The position numbers and the translations under genes were made by a program. A stretch of DNA of 64,000 nucleotides, taken from the NCBI RefSeq assembly GCF_002803075.1, contig NZ_NNBK01000004.1, positions 124,001-188,000 of the forward strand, read 5' to 3'. Source of the DNA: Streptomyces sp. CB01373. Lineage in GTDB: Bacteria > Actinomycetota > Actinomycetes > Streptomycetales > Streptomycetaceae. Of the stretch, positions 27,950 to 36,779 are shown one piece after another (the stretch's first letter is position 1; every line of letters begins with the position of its first letter). The notes beneath the pieces were generated by a model. That model was not told the DNA's origin. It made no database searches and was given only the letters and a program-made list of their open reading frames with translations.

Positions 27950-28033
27950 TCCCGACCTCCGTAGTCCCGTTCCCGGGTGCCCCGGCCCTCCAGTGGGCCG
28001 GGGCGCCCGGGCGTTTCAGGGGGCTGGACGGCT

Positions 28034-29050
28034 TCAGGAGGGGCTGGGCGGCGCCGTGGAGCCCCGTACCACGAGCTCCACCGGGATGTCCCCGCCGTCC
28101 GGAGCGCGGCCCTCCAGGACGGCCAGCAGGGCGTGCATGCCCCGTTCGCCGAACAGTTCGGCGTCCAGCCGCACGGTGGTGAGCTCGGGGTCGATGGCGG
28201 TGGCGAGGGCGAGGTCGTCGACGCCGGTGACGGAGACGTCGTCGGGCACGCGCAGGCCGAGGCGGCGCAGGGCCTTGTACGCGCCGGCGGCGAGCTTGTC
28301 GTCGTCGCAGACCAGCGCGGTGGGCCGGGGCCCGGGGGCGCTCAGGGCGGCCTCGGTGGCGGCCCTGGCGTCCTCGATGGAGATGGGGGCGCGGGCGGTG
28401 CGCACGGAGGTGCCGGGCACCGCGCCCAGCCGGGCGCCGAGTTCCCTCGCCCGCACCTCGAAGGTCCAGGAGGCGACGTCCGCCGCGAGGTGCAGGAAGC
28501 GCCGGTGGCCGAGCCCGAGCAGATGGTCGGCGATCTGGCGTACGCCGTCGGCGATGTCCAGGTTGACGGTCGCGGCGCCCAGGCTGCCCGCGGGGTCGCT
28601 GTCCAGCATGACCAGCGGAAGCTGGTCGCCGCGGATCGCCGTCAGCGCGTCGGCGGCCATGGAGGAGGCGATCACGCCGTCCAGCGCGGCCTGGGCCGAG
28701 GCGAAGGGGTTGCGCGCCGGGCCGATGCCCTCGGGGGAGGGGTAGAGCACGACGCCGAAGCCGTGCTCGGCGGCGACGCGGGCGGCGCCGGTGTAGACGC
28801 CGGCGAAGAACTCGGTGGTCAGCACGGGGACGACCAGGAGAACGGTCCGGGTGCGGCCCAGGCGCAGGTTGCGGGCGGCGAGGTTGGGCCGGTAGCCGAG
28901 TTCCTCGGCCGCCCGGCGCACCCGTTCGGCGGTCGCCTGCGACACGCGGCCGCGCCACTTGTCGCCGAGGACCAGGGAGACGGCGGCCTGGGACACCCCG
29001 GCGGCGTGCGCGACGTCACGGCTGGTGGGGCGCGTGCTGCTTCGGGCCAC
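28034..29050 (-). CDS. LacI-family transcriptional regulator
   Basis: A 338-residue regulator with an N-terminal LacI helix-turn-helix (SRDVAHAAGVSQAAVSLVLG) and hinge helix region (RAAEELGYRPNLAARNLRLGRT), followed by a periplasmic-binding-protein-like ligand domain ending in the dimer-type stretch VPDDVSVTGVDDLALATAIDPELTTVRLD. The ligand is unknown, probably a sugar or small metabolite. The GTG at 29050 is used because AAGGAG lies ten bases upstream; the large open frame beyond it is antisense to the MFS gene. Divergent from the MFS exporter, with TACGTA-type dyads between them. The pair sits inside the proteasome locus between prcA and pafA. Confidence 0.92.
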   Translation of the reverse strand: MARSSTRPTSRDVAHAAGVSQAAVSLVLGDKWRGRVSQATAERVRRAAEELGYRPNLAARNLRLGRTRTVLLVVPVLTTEFFAGVYTGAARVAAEHGFGVVLYPSPEGIGPARNPFASAQAALDGVIASSMAADALTAIRGDQLPLVMLDSDPAGSLGAATVNLDIADGVRQIADHLLGLGHRRFLHLAADVASWTFEVRARELGARLGAVPGTSVRTARAPISIEDARAATEAALSAPGPRPTALVCDDDKLAAGAYKALRRLGLRVPDDVSVTGVDDLALATAIDPELTTVRLDAELFGERGMHALLAVLEGRAPDGGDIPVELVVRGSTAPPSPS

Positions 29051-29094
29051 CGCGGGGACGCTCCTTCGTCTGGACTGGTGAACAGCGCACATGG

Positions 29095-29123
29095 TACGTA
29101 TGACCGAGTACGTTATACGTAAC
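29095..29123. promoter_or_regulatory. dyads between the LacI and MFS genes
   Basis: TACGTA (29095-29100) is followed by TACGTTATACGTA (29109-29121), whose core GTTATACGTAAC (29112-29123) is itself a GTTA/TAAC dyad. The LacI and MFS start codons lie on either side, so this is the natural place for the LacI operator. Confidence 0.5.
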
Positions 29124-29171
29124 ACCGGAGGTTGCTCCAGCACCTCGGGCGAACCGGCGGAAGGCGGGGCG

Positions 29172-30440
29172 ATGGCTGTGGGGTTCGGGGGATACCTGGA
29201 GATCCTCAAAGCGAGGCACGCCGCCCGGCTGCTGACCGGCACGCTCGTGGGGCGGCTGCCCAACGCCACCGCGGCGATCGCCATCGTGCTGTTCGTCCGG
29301 GCGGAGGGCGGCACGTACAGTCTCGCGGGAGCGCTGGCGGCGGTGTACGGCGTGGCCAACGCGGTGGGCCAGCCCGTGCTCGGGCGCCTGGTGGACCTGT
29401 ACGGGCAGCCCCGCGTCCAGTTGCCCGCCGCGCTCGCCTCGGCCCTGGCGATGACGGCCTTCGCCCTGACCGGCACGCAGCCGGCCGCCCTGGCGTACGC
29501 CTCCGTGGCCGCGGCCGGGCTCTTCACGCCGCCGCTGGAGGGCGGTCTGCGGGCCCTGTGGCCCTCGGTGCTGCGCAGGAACGACCAGGTCCACAGCGCG
29601 TACGCGATGGACGCCGTGGCACAGGAAGTGATGTTCACCGTCGGCCCGTTGCTCGTGACCCTCTGCGTCTCGCTGTGGTCGGCGCCGGCGGCGTTGGTGG
29701 TGCTGAACGGCATCGGGGTGCTGGGCGCGCTGTCCGTGGTCGTCTCGCCCCCTTCGCGGGCCTGGCGTTCGGAGCCGCGGGAGGCGCACTGGCTGGGAGC
29801 GCTGCGCTCGCCCGGTCTACTGGCCCTGCTCGGCGCGTTCCTCTTCGTCGGTGTCGCCATGGGCTCCATCACGGTGGCTGCGGTGCCCTATGCCGACGAC
29901 CACGGTGGTGACGCGGTGTACGGCTGGCTGATGGCCGCCCTGGGGCTGGGCGCGCTGGTCGGCGGCACCGTCTACGGCGCCCGCCAGTGGGCGGGCGCGC
30001 CCGAACGGCGACTGCGGCTGCTGGTCGGTCTGCTGGCGGTGTGTTACCTGCCGCTGATGCTGATGCCCGGAGCGGTGCCGATGGTGGCGCTGACGGTGCT
30101 GTCCGGGGTGTTCCTGGCGCCGTGCATCGCCTGCGCGTTCATCATCGTGGACCGGCACGCTCCGGCCGGCACCGTGACGGAGGCTTTCTCCTGGCTGGTG
30201 ACGACGTTCACCGTGGGCGCGTCCGTCGGAACGGGTGTCGCCGGCCCGGTGGTCCAGGAGGGCGGCGCGCTGTGGGGCTTCGCGGTGCCGGGCGTCGCCG
30301 GGGCCGTGTCGTTGCTGGTGTTGCTGCTCACCGGGCGGGTCCTCACAGCTCCCGCCGCAGGGGCGGTGGTTGCCGCTTCATCGGAAAATGATCCAAATCG
30401 TGCTGCCGAACCTCGTTTGAGCGCAGAGGATCGGGCGTAA
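29172..30440 (+). CDS. MFS transporter
   Basis: A 422-residue integral membrane protein with about twelve hydrophobic segments, typical of major facilitator efflux permeases of Streptomyces. An RLVDLYGQPRVQ loop after TM2 is the degenerate MFS signature A, and LRRNDQVHSAYAMDAVAQEV stands between TM4 and TM5. Substrate unknown; the drug/metabolite exporter group is likeliest. The ATG at 29172 has GGAAGGCGGGG upstream; an earlier ATG at 29091 would run through the operator region. It ends nine bases before pafA, and the pafA ribosome site lies within its coding end, so the two are probably co-transcribed. Confidence 0.85.
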   Translation: MAVGFGGYLEILKARHAARLLTGTLVGRLPNATAAIAIVLFVRAEGGTYSLAGALAAVYGVANAVGQPVLGRLVDLYGQPRVQLPAALASALAMTAFALTGTQPAALAYASVAAAGLFTPPLEGGLRALWPSVLRRNDQVHSAYAMDAVAQEVMFTVGPLLVTLCVSLWSAPAALVVLNGIGVLGALSVVVSPPSRAWRSEPREAHWLGALRSPGLLALLGAFLFVGVAMGSITVAAVPYADDHGGDAVYGWLMAALGLGALVGGTVYGARQWAGAPERRLRLLVGLLAVCYLPLMLMPGAVPMVALTVLSGVFLAPCIACAFIIVDRHAPAGTVTEAFSWLVTTFTVGASVGTGVAGPVVQEGGALWGFAVPGVAGAVSLLVLLLTGRVLTAPAAGAVVAASSENDPNRAAEPRLSAEDRA

Positions 30441-30449
30441 TGTTCAGTC

Positions 30450-31811
30450 ATGGACCGCCGCATTTTCGGGCTGGAGAACGAGTACGGCGTCACGTGCACG
30501 TTCAGGGGACAGCGCCGCCTGTCGCCTGACGAGGTGGCGCGGTACCTCTTCCGCCGTGTCGTGTCATGGGGCCGCAGCAGCAATGTCTTTCTGCGAAACG
30601 GCGCCCGGCTCTATCTCGATGTGGGGTCACACCCGGAATACGCGACACCCGAGTGTGACAATGTGATCGAACTGGTCACCCACGACAAGGCCGGCGAGCG
30701 CATTCTCGAAGGACTCCTGGTGGACGCGGAACGACGCCTGCACGAGGAGGGAATCGCGGGCGACGTCTACCTCTTCAAGAACAACACCGATTCGGCGGGC
30801 AACTCCTACGGCTGCCACGAGAACTATCTGGTGGCACGGCACGGAGAGTTCTCCCGCCTCGCGGACATCCTCATCCCGTTCCTGGTCACCAGGCAGCTCC
30901 TCTGCGGGGCGGGCAAGGTCCTGCAGACCCCGCGCGGGGCGGTGTACTGCGTGAGCCAGCGGGCCGAGCACATCTGGGAGGGCGTCTCCTCGGCGACCAC
31001 CCGTTCGCGGCCCATCATCAACACCCGCGACGAGCCGCACGCGGACGCGGAGCGCTACCGCCGGCTGCACGTCATCGTCGGTGACTCCAACATGTCCGAG
31101 ACGACGATGCTGCTCAAGGTGGGCGCGACCGACCTGGTGCTGCGCATGATCGAGGCGGGCACGGTGATGCGCGACCTGACCCTGGAGAACCCGATCCGGG
31201 CGATCCGCGAGGTCAGCCACGACATCACGGGCCGCCGCAAGGTGCGCCTGGCCAGCGGCCGCGAGGCCTCCGCGCTGGAGGTGCAGCGCGAGTACTACGA
31301 GAAGGCCGTGGACTTCTGCGAGCGGCGCGGCATCCGCACCGGCACGGTGGAGCGCGTGCTGGAGCTGTGGGGCCGCACGCTGGACGCGATCGAGACCGAG
31401 GACCTCGACCGCATCGGCACCGAGATCGACTGGGTGATGAAGTACCAGCTCATCGAGCGGTACCGGGCCAAGCACAACATGACCATGTCGCATCCGCGGG
31501 TCGCCCAGATAGACCTCGCCTACCACGACATCCACCGCCGTCGTGGCCTGTACTACCTGCTGGAGAAGAAGGGCCAAGCCACCCGGATCTGCAACGACTT
31601 GAAGATCTTCGAGGGCAAGTCGGTGCCCCCGCAGACCACTCGGGCACGGCTGCGCGGCGACTTCATCCGGCGGGCGCAGGAACAGCGCAGGGACTTCACC
31701 GTCGACTGGGTGCACCTCAAGCTCAACGACCAGGCCCAGCGGACGGTGTTGTGCAAGGACCCGTTCCGTTCGGTGGACGACCGGGTGGAGAAGCTGATCG
31801 CCGGAATGTGA
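30450..31811 (+). CDS. pafA: Pup ligase PafA
   Basis: A 453-residue ligase that uses ATP to join the C-terminal glutamate of deamidated Pup to substrate lysines. Carboxylate-amine-ligase signatures are [13 protein letters not shown] (Mg/ATP glutamates), [18 protein letters not shown] (catalytic Asp region), [20 protein letters not shown], and [23 protein letters not shown]. It lacks the Dop-loop insertion, which distinguishes it from dop. The C-terminal domain ([22 protein letters not shown]) is typical. It follows the MFS gene closely and is separated from prcA by the LacI-MFS pair, as in other Streptomyces. Confidence 0.97.
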   Translation: MDRRIFGLENEYGVTCTFRGQRRLSPDEVARYLFRRVVSWGRSSNVFLRNGARLYLDVGSHPEYATPECDNVIELVTHDKAGERILEGLLVDAERRLHEEGIAGDVYLFKNNTDSAGNSYGCHENYLVARHGEFSRLADILIPFLVTRQLLCGAGKVLQTPRGAVYCVSQRAEHIWEGVSSATTRSRPIINTRDEPHADAERYRRLHVIVGDSNMSETTMLLKVGATDLVLRMIEAGTVMRDLTLENPIRAIREVSHDITGRRKVRLASGREASALEVQREYYEKAVDFCERRGIRTGTVERVLELWGRTLDAIETEDLDRIGTEIDWVMKYQLIERYRAKHNMTMSHPRVAQIDLAYHDIHRRRGLYYLLEKKGQATRICNDLKIFEGKSVPPQTTRARLRGDFIRRAQEQRRDFTVDWVHLKLNDQAQRTVLCKDPFRSVDDRVEKLIAGM

Positions 31812-31949
31812 GCCCGGCGAAACGCGGATGCCGGTTCGAGGGCCCCGGAACGCCACACGGGCGCCGTACGTTCCCCGTACGGCGCCCCGCTCACACCGTA
31901 GAGTTGCGCGCACGCCATCAGAAGATCGACCGATTACGAGGCCCCCACC

Positions 31950-32951
31950 GTGCGCCGACGCTCACTTCTTCTTTCCGTACCCGCGGGACTTGTCACCCTG
32001 GCCGCCTGCGGCAACGACAAGACCGCTTCGAGCAAGGCCAGCGAGAGCGCGACGCCGTCCCCCTCCGAGCCGTCCGCCGCTCCGTCGCCGAAGATCGTCT
32101 CCGGGCCGCTGCCGGAGATCACCGCGGGCACGAAGTTCGGCGAGAAGCCGACCGTCGCCAAGGGCAGTGGTGCCCCCTCGAAGGACATCGCCGTCAAGAC
32201 CGTGATCGCGGGCGGCGGCCGCACCATCGCGGAGAACGACTACGTCCAGGCGCACTACCTGGGCCAGATCTGGGACACGGCCAAGCTCTTCGACAACTCC
32301 TACGACCGCAAGGCCCCCCTGGTCATCCAGCTCGCCCAGGGCACGATCATCGACGGCTGGCGCTATGCCCTCGCCGGTAAGAAGGTGGGCAGCCGCGTCC
32401 TGTTCTCCGTGCCGCCCACCTGGGGATACGGCACGCAGGGCAACGCCCAGGCCGGGATCAAGGGCACCGACACGCTGGTGTTCGTCGTCGACCTCCAGGA
32501 CACGTTCAACTCCAAGAGCTCGGCCAAGGGCAGGACGGTCGCCCAGGACAACGCGGACCTGCCCAAGGTCGGCACCAACACCGACGGCGCCGCTCCGTCC
32601 ATCACCGTGCCCAAGAAGGCCGCGCCCACGAAGCTCGTGGCCGACTACGTGATCGAGGGCGACGGCCCCGTGGTCAAGCCGGAGAACACCGTGCTCGTCC
32701 AGTACAAGGGCGTGCTGTGGGCGGACGGCAAGGAGTTCGACTCGACGTACAAGCGCGACTCGCTGACCTCGTTCTCCCTCCAGCAGGTCGTCAAGGGCTG
32801 GGCCGAGGGACTGGCCGGCAAGAAGGTCGGCAGCCGGGTCCTGGTCGTCGTCCCGCCGGCCCTGGGCTACGGCGACAACCCGCCCCCCAACAGCGGCATC
32901 AAGAAGGACTCCGTGCTGGTCTTCACGGTGGACATCCTGGCGGCGATGTAG
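31950..32951 (+). CDS. FKBP-type peptidyl-prolyl isomerase lipoprotein (two domains)
   Basis: A 333-residue exported folding enzyme. The N-terminus has basic residues, a hydrophobic stretch and the lipobox LAAC (Cys20), so it should be anchored outside the membrane. Two FKBP domains follow a Ser/Pro-rich linker: one around 90-185 (DYVQAHYLGQIWDTAKLFDNSY; GTIIDGWRYALAGKKVGSRVLF) and one around 215-333 (NTVLVQYKGVLWADGKEFDSTY; VVKGWAEGLAGKKVGSRVL). The second keeps more of the aromatic pocket. The start is the GTG at 31950. Followed by a single-domain cytosolic FKBP, as next to pafA in S. coelicolor. Confidence 0.93.
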   Translation: MRRRSLLLSVPAGLVTLAACGNDKTASSKASESATPSPSEPSAAPSPKIVSGPLPEITAGTKFGEKPTVAKGSGAPSKDIAVKTVIAGGGRTIAENDYVQAHYLGQIWDTAKLFDNSYDRKAPLVIQLAQGTIIDGWRYALAGKKVGSRVLFSVPPTWGYGTQGNAQAGIKGTDTLVFVVDLQDTFNSKSSAKGRTVAQDNADLPKVGTNTDGAAPSITVPKKAAPTKLVADYVIEGDGPVVKPENTVLVQYKGVLWADGKEFDSTYKRDSLTSFSLQQVVKGWAEGLAGKKVGSRVLVVVPPALGYGDNPPPNSGIKKDSVLVFTVDILAAM

Positions 32952-33040
32952 CACCGCGCGGCGGTCTCCCGGCGCGGGCGCACCCGGCGGGGATGCAAGA
33001 CTGTTCAGGTTGTCTTGTTGTAGATGAGCAGGAGAAGCAC

Positions 33041-33412
33041 GTGAGCATCGAGAAGCCCGAGATCGACTTCCCGGGCGGCGAGCCCCCGGCGGACCTCGAG
33101 ATCAAGGAGATCTGGGAGGGCGACGGACCGGTGGCCAAGGCGGGCGACACCGTCTCCGTCCACTACGTCGGCGTGGCCTTCTCCACCGGTGAGGAGTTCG
33201 ACGCGTCCTGGAACCGCGGTACGCCGCTCCGTTTCCAGCTCGGTGTCGGCCAGGTCATAGCCGGCTGGGACCAGGGTGTTCAGGGCATGAAGGTCGGCGG
33301 GCGCCGCCAGCTGACCATCCCGGCGCACCTGGCCTACGGCGACCGCGGCGCGGGTGGCCGGATCAAGCCCGGCGAGACGCTGATCTTCGTCTGCGACCTG
33401 GTCGCGGTCTGA
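33041..33412 (+). CDS. FKBP-type peptidyl-prolyl isomerase (cytosolic)
   Basis: A 123-residue single FKBP domain without signal peptide. The active-site pocket is well kept: VSVHYVGVAFSTGEEFDASW, GQVIAGWDQGVQGMKVGGRRQL and PAHLAYGDRGAGG. It catalyses cis-trans isomerisation of prolyl bonds and would bind FK506/rapamycin-type ligands. The GTG at 33041 follows AGGAG. It lies 89 bases after the lipoprotein FKBP, probably the same transcript. Confidence 0.94.
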   Translation: MSIEKPEIDFPGGEPPADLEIKEIWEGDGPVAKAGDTVSVHYVGVAFSTGEEFDASWNRGTPLRFQLGVGQVIAGWDQGVQGMKVGGRRQLTIPAHLAYGDRGAGGRIKPGETLIFVCDLVAV

Positions 33413-33551
33413 TCGTCCCGCACCGGATCCGCGCGGGATCCGATCATCCGGGGCCCATGCCTGTTCGGGCGTGGGCCTCGGCTTTTGTCCGTACGCCGCG
33501 GAGCGGTACGGTCATCGGTCGTAAGGACCATAGGGAAGGTGAAGGGCGTCG

Positions 33552-34577
33552 ATGGCCATTGCCAAGGCCGAGCGGCTGATGAACCTGGCGCTGTGCCTGC
33601 TCGGGACGCGGCGGCCGCTGAGCAAGCGCGAGCTGCGGGAGTCCATCGAGGCCTATGTCGAGGCTTCCGGCCGGGACAGAGGCGTGGCCTCCGGCCGCGA
33701 CAAGGGCGCCGGCTCCCCGGCGGAGAAGGGCGCCGCCGCGTCCGACGACTCCTTCAACCGCATGTTCGAGCGGGACAAGGACGACCTGCGTGAGCTCGGG
33801 CTGGTCATCGAGACCGTCGAGAGCCTGGACGGGGAGGTCGGCTATCTGGCCCGCCGGGACAGCAACCGGCTGCCGCCCATCACCCTGGACGCCGAGGAGG
33901 CCGCGGCGCTCGGTCTGGCCGCCAAGGTCTGGCAGCAGGCCCGGCTGGCCGGGGCGGCCAGCGGCGCCCTGCAGAAGCTGCGCGCGGCCGGACTGCCCGA
34001 GGACGTCGACCCCTACGAGACGCACAGTGCGCTGGAGCCCCGTATCCCGGTGCACGAGGCCGCCTTCGAGCCGCTGATGCTGGCCTGCCGCGACCGCCGG
34101 CCGGTCGTCTTCGACTACCGCAAGGCCAACGCCGCCCAGCCAGGCACCCGGCATGTCGAGCCGTGGGCGCTGGAGTGCTGGCGCGGCCACTGGTACCTGG
34201 CCGGCTTCGACCGCGACCGCGGCGCCGAGCGGGTCTTCCGGCTCTCCAGGATCACCGGCCGGGTCCGCTCCCGGGGCAGCGGCTTCACCGCGCCTGTCCC
34301 GGACGTCGTCACCGTTCGCGAGACCGTGGCGAGCTGGGCGGGCGAGAGCGCCGACCGCTCCGCGCGGATCCGGCTGCGCGCGGACGCCGGCTACCCCCTT
34401 CGGGCGAAGGCCACCGCCGTGCGGGAACTCGGGGACGGCTGGGACGAGTTGGACATCCCGTACGGGCACGGGCTGGACGCCTGGCTGGTGGAGTTCGGGC
34501 CGGACGTGGTGGTCGTGGAGCCGGCCGAGCTGCGGGCGGACGTGCTGGACCGGCTGCGTGCCGTGGCCAGGGACTGA
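33552..34577 (+). CDS. pafB: WYL-domain regulator PafB
   Basis: A 341-residue transcriptional regulator with an N-terminal winged HTH (ERLMNLALCLLGTRRPLSKREL), a charged insertion with RDxG repeats (~38-60), a WYL domain (RRPVVFDYRKANAAQPGTRHVEPWAL then WRGHWYLAGFDRDRGAERVF) and a C-terminal WCX extension. In mycobacteria PafB and PafC act together as the activator of the LexA/RecA-independent DNA-damage response and need not act in pupylation despite their names. The ATG at 33552 is used. pafC begins 19 bases after its stop. Confidence 0.94.
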   Translation: MAIAKAERLMNLALCLLGTRRPLSKRELRESIEAYVEASGRDRGVASGRDKGAGSPAEKGAAASDDSFNRMFERDKDDLRELGLVIETVESLDGEVGYLARRDSNRLPPITLDAEEAAALGLAAKVWQQARLAGAASGALQKLRAAGLPEDVDPYETHSALEPRIPVHEAAFEPLMLACRDRRPVVFDYRKANAAQPGTRHVEPWALECWRGHWYLAGFDRDRGAERVFRLSRITGRVRSRGSGFTAPVPDVVTVRETVASWAGESADRSARIRLRADAGYPLRAKATAVRELGDGWDELDIPYGHGLDAWLVEFGPDVVVVEPAELRADVLDRLRAVARD

Positions 34578-34596
34578 GGGGGAGCGGAGCGACACT

Positions 34597-35682
34597 GTGG
34601 CAGGCAAACCGGTCAGGCCCACGAGCGCCATCGACCAGACCCGGCGGATGCTCTCCCTGGTGACGTACCTCAGGGAGCGCCCCGGCGCCCGGATCGAGGA
34701 CGTGGCGCGCGCGTTCGGCATCACCGAGGACGAGCTGGTCTCCGACCTCGACGTACTGCCCATGTGCGGTACGAGTTTCCGCGGCGGCGACCTGCTCGAC
34801 ATCGACACCGACGGCGAGCGCATCTGGTGGCACAACCCGGCCGCGCTCGGCGCGGAGGCGGCCGAGCCGCTGCGGCTGGCCGCCGACGAGGCGACCGCGC
34901 TGCTGGTGGCGGCCCGCGCGGTCGCCACGCTGCCCGGACTGCGGGAGAGCGATCGGCAGGCGCTGCTGCGCGCCACGGCCAAGGTCGAGGCCGCGGCGGG
35001 CGAGGCCGCCGGGGCCAGCTCCCGGCTGTCGGTGACCTTCGAGTCCGAGGGCGGGGTCTTCGCCGACGTGGACCGGGCGATCTCCGAGCGCCGCCGGCTG
35101 TGGATCCGCTACTACTCGCCCGCCCGCGACGAGGTCACCGAGCGCGAGATCGACCCCATTCGCCTGGTCAGCGTCGGGCACACCTATGTGGAGGCCTGGT
35201 GCCGCCGCTCCGAGGCGCGGCGCACCTTCCGGCTCGACCGGGTCGCCGAGATCAAGATCCTCGACGAGCCCTCGGCGCCGCCCGAGATGGAGCTGCGTGA
35301 CCTGTCCCAGGCCCTGGTGCAGCCGGCCGCGGAGGACCCGGAGGTGGTCGTCGAGGTCGGTCCCGGGGGCCGCTGGGTCGCCGAGTACTACCCGCACGAC
35401 AGCGCCGATGAGCTTCCCGACGGCGGGCTGCGTATCACTCTGCGCACCCCGGATCCGGCGTCGCTGCGACGGCTGGCGCTGCGTCTGGGCCGCGACGGCC
35501 GGATCGTCGCCCCGCGGGAGCTGGCCGACAGCGCCCGGCAGGCGGCCCGTGAGGCCCTGGCGGCCTACGAGTCGGCGTACGACGGTGCCGGGACTCCCGC
35601 GGACGCCGTGGCGGCAGGGGAGCCCCGGGGTGCGGACGTGGTTCACGACGGTCGGTACGACAGGCAGGAGCAGGGGCTTTGA
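34597..35682 (+). CDS. pafC: WYL-domain regulator PafC
   Basis: A 361-residue partner of PafB with the same plan: N-terminal HTH (TRRMLSLVTYLRERPGARIEDVARAF), WYL domain (ISERRRLWIRYYSPARDEVTEREIDPIRL; VEAWCRRSEARRTFRLDRV) and WCX C-terminal domain. The last ~30 residues are low-complexity. The GTG at 34597 follows GGGGGAGCGGAG. The stop codon overlaps the start of the zinc-ribbon gene, so the genes are coupled. PafB-PafC pairs form heterodimers activated by single-stranded nucleic acid binding in related species. Confidence 0.94.
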   Translation: MAGKPVRPTSAIDQTRRMLSLVTYLRERPGARIEDVARAFGITEDELVSDLDVLPMCGTSFRGGDLLDIDTDGERIWWHNPAALGAEAAEPLRLAADEATALLVAARAVATLPGLRESDRQALLRATAKVEAAAGEAAGASSRLSVTFESEGGVFADVDRAISERRRLWIRYYSPARDEVTEREIDPIRLVSVGHTYVEAWCRRSEARRTFRLDRVAEIKILDEPSAPPEMELRDLSQALVQPAAEDPEVVVEVGPGGRWVAEYYPHDSADELPDGGLRITLRTPDPASLRRLALRLGRDGRIVAPRELADSARQAAREALAAYESAYDGAGTPADAVAAGEPRGADVVHDGRYDRQEQGL

Positions 35683-35972
35683 GCGAGTCGGCGACGGCTG
35701 GGGTGCGCGAGATGTCGGTGGCGGCGGCGTTCGCCGGAATGCGGAGCGTGACTCCGGTGGTCTTCCGGGCGGGCTGCCCCGACTGCCGGGGCAGGTTCGA
35801 GCTCACCGCGAGCGCGCTGCGCCTGGTGATCGGCGCCAGCAGCCGCACGACCTTCTACTCCTTCACCTGCCCCGACTGCGGCACCGCGGTCCGCAAGCCG
35901 GCCGGCGAGCGGATCGTGGAACTGCTCTCCGGCGGCGGGGTCAGCACCCTGCGCCTGCACTCGGCCCTCTAG
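35679..35972 (+). CDS. small zinc-ribbon protein
   Basis: A 97-residue protein with two CPDC knuckles 34 residues apart (AGCPDCRGRFEL and FTCPDCGTAVRKP), which should bind one zinc as a ribbon. The sequence between them is mildly hydrophobic (ASALRLVIGASS). No named family was recognised. The TTG at 35679 overlaps the pafC stop (TTGA) and has AGGAG nine bases upstream; an in-frame ATG at 35712 is the alternative start. Its coupling to pafC and place before tatA suggest it belongs to the paf operon; the role is unknown. Confidence 0.75.
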   Translation: MSESATAGVREMSVAAAFAGMRSVTPVVFRAGCPDCRGRFELTASALRLVIGASSRTTFYSFTCPDCGTAVRKPAGERIVELLSGGGVSTLRLHSAL

Positions 35973-35982
35973 GCTCGGCGTC

Positions 35983-36177
35983 ATGGTGTGGGCGATGGCC
36001 GCGGTGGCTGTGGGGTTCGTGGGAATGGCCGTGCTCGCGGTGCTCGCCGTCCGGGTCTTCGTCGAGGCGCAGCGCCTGGGCCGTCAGGTCACGGAGTCGG
36101 CGCGGCGCATCAACCGGGCCGCCGAGGACCTGGAGCGGGCGAGCCTGAGCGCCGCCCGGTCGGTGGAAACGAGGTGA
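35983..36177 (+). CDS. small single-span membrane protein
   Basis: A 64-residue protein: one membrane helix (WAMAAVAVGFVGMAVLAVLAV) followed by a basic amphipathic helix (EAQRLGRQVTESARRINRAA). It resembles the small bacterial proteins with DUF948-like or TatA-like layout but no family can be assigned. It starts ten bases after the zinc-ribbon gene with no strong ribosome site. Position before tatA is conserved in Streptomyces as I recall it. Confidence 0.65.
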   Translation: MVWAMAAVAVGFVGMAVLAVLAVRVFVEAQRLGRQVTESARRINRAAEDLERASLSAARSVETR

Positions 36178-36436
36178 GTTCCGCCGGGAAAGTCCCGGAA
36201 GTTCCGAGCGCTGTGGGTTTTTGATCGTCACGCCCTGCCGTCCTGCCCCTGTGGCCGGGTACGCTGCTGGTCATGGCCCGCATAAGAGGCATGGGCCGCC
36301 CGAGCAGGAGTACGCGCGGGGATCGCTCAGCGTTCACCCCCGGGCGTTAAGATTGCTAGCCGGCACGATGGCCGGACACCTGTCCGAGTGGTCGGACATG
36401 TCCGCCACCCCGCCTCAGTGAGAAGGTGAAGACTTT
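36178..36436 (+). promoter_or_regulatory. tatA upstream region
   Basis: 259 bases with no gene. A TAAGAT at 36348-36353 could be a -10 box. Downstream, TGTCCGA (36381-36387) pairs with TCGGACA (36392-36398) as a small hairpin in the expected leader. GAGAAGGTGAAG before the tatA ATG is the ribosome site. Confidence 0.4.
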
Positions 36437-36730
36437 ATGTTCCGTGGCGCATTTGAGCCGTGGCATCTGGTGCTCCTGGTTCTGGTGATCGTCCTGGTGT
36501 TCGGCTCGAAGAAGCTTCCGGACATGGCGCGCTCGCTCGGCAAGTCCGCGCGCATCCTCAAGAGCGAGGCCAAGGCGATGAAGGACGAGAAGTCGACCCC
36601 TGCGGCCGGCTCGGCGACTCCGGCCGGTGAGGAGCAGCAGTCCCCGGCCCAGCGCACGATTCAGGCCGCGCCCGGTGACACGACCAGCTCTCGCCCGGTC
36701 AACGAGCCGACGGACACGACTCAGCGCTGA
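36437..36730 (+). CDS. tatA: twin-arginine translocase subunit TatA
   Basis: A 97-residue pore-forming subunit of the Tat system that exports folded proteins. Short N-terminal membrane helix ([14 protein letters not shown]), the hinge [15 protein letters not shown] typical of TatA, an amphipathic helix, and a Ser/Thr/Pro-rich cytosolic tail. TatB is not nearby, as is usual in Streptomyces. tatC follows after 49 bases. Confidence 0.95.
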   Translation: MFRGAFEPWHLVLLVLVIVLVFGSKKLPDMARSLGKSARILKSEAKAMKDEKSTPAAGSATPAGEEQQSPAQRTIQAAPGDTTSSRPVNEPTDTTQR

Positions 36731-36779
36731 CCGGACGACCGGAGGCCTTCCGGTCCGCTGCACGAGATGAGGGTGTGGG

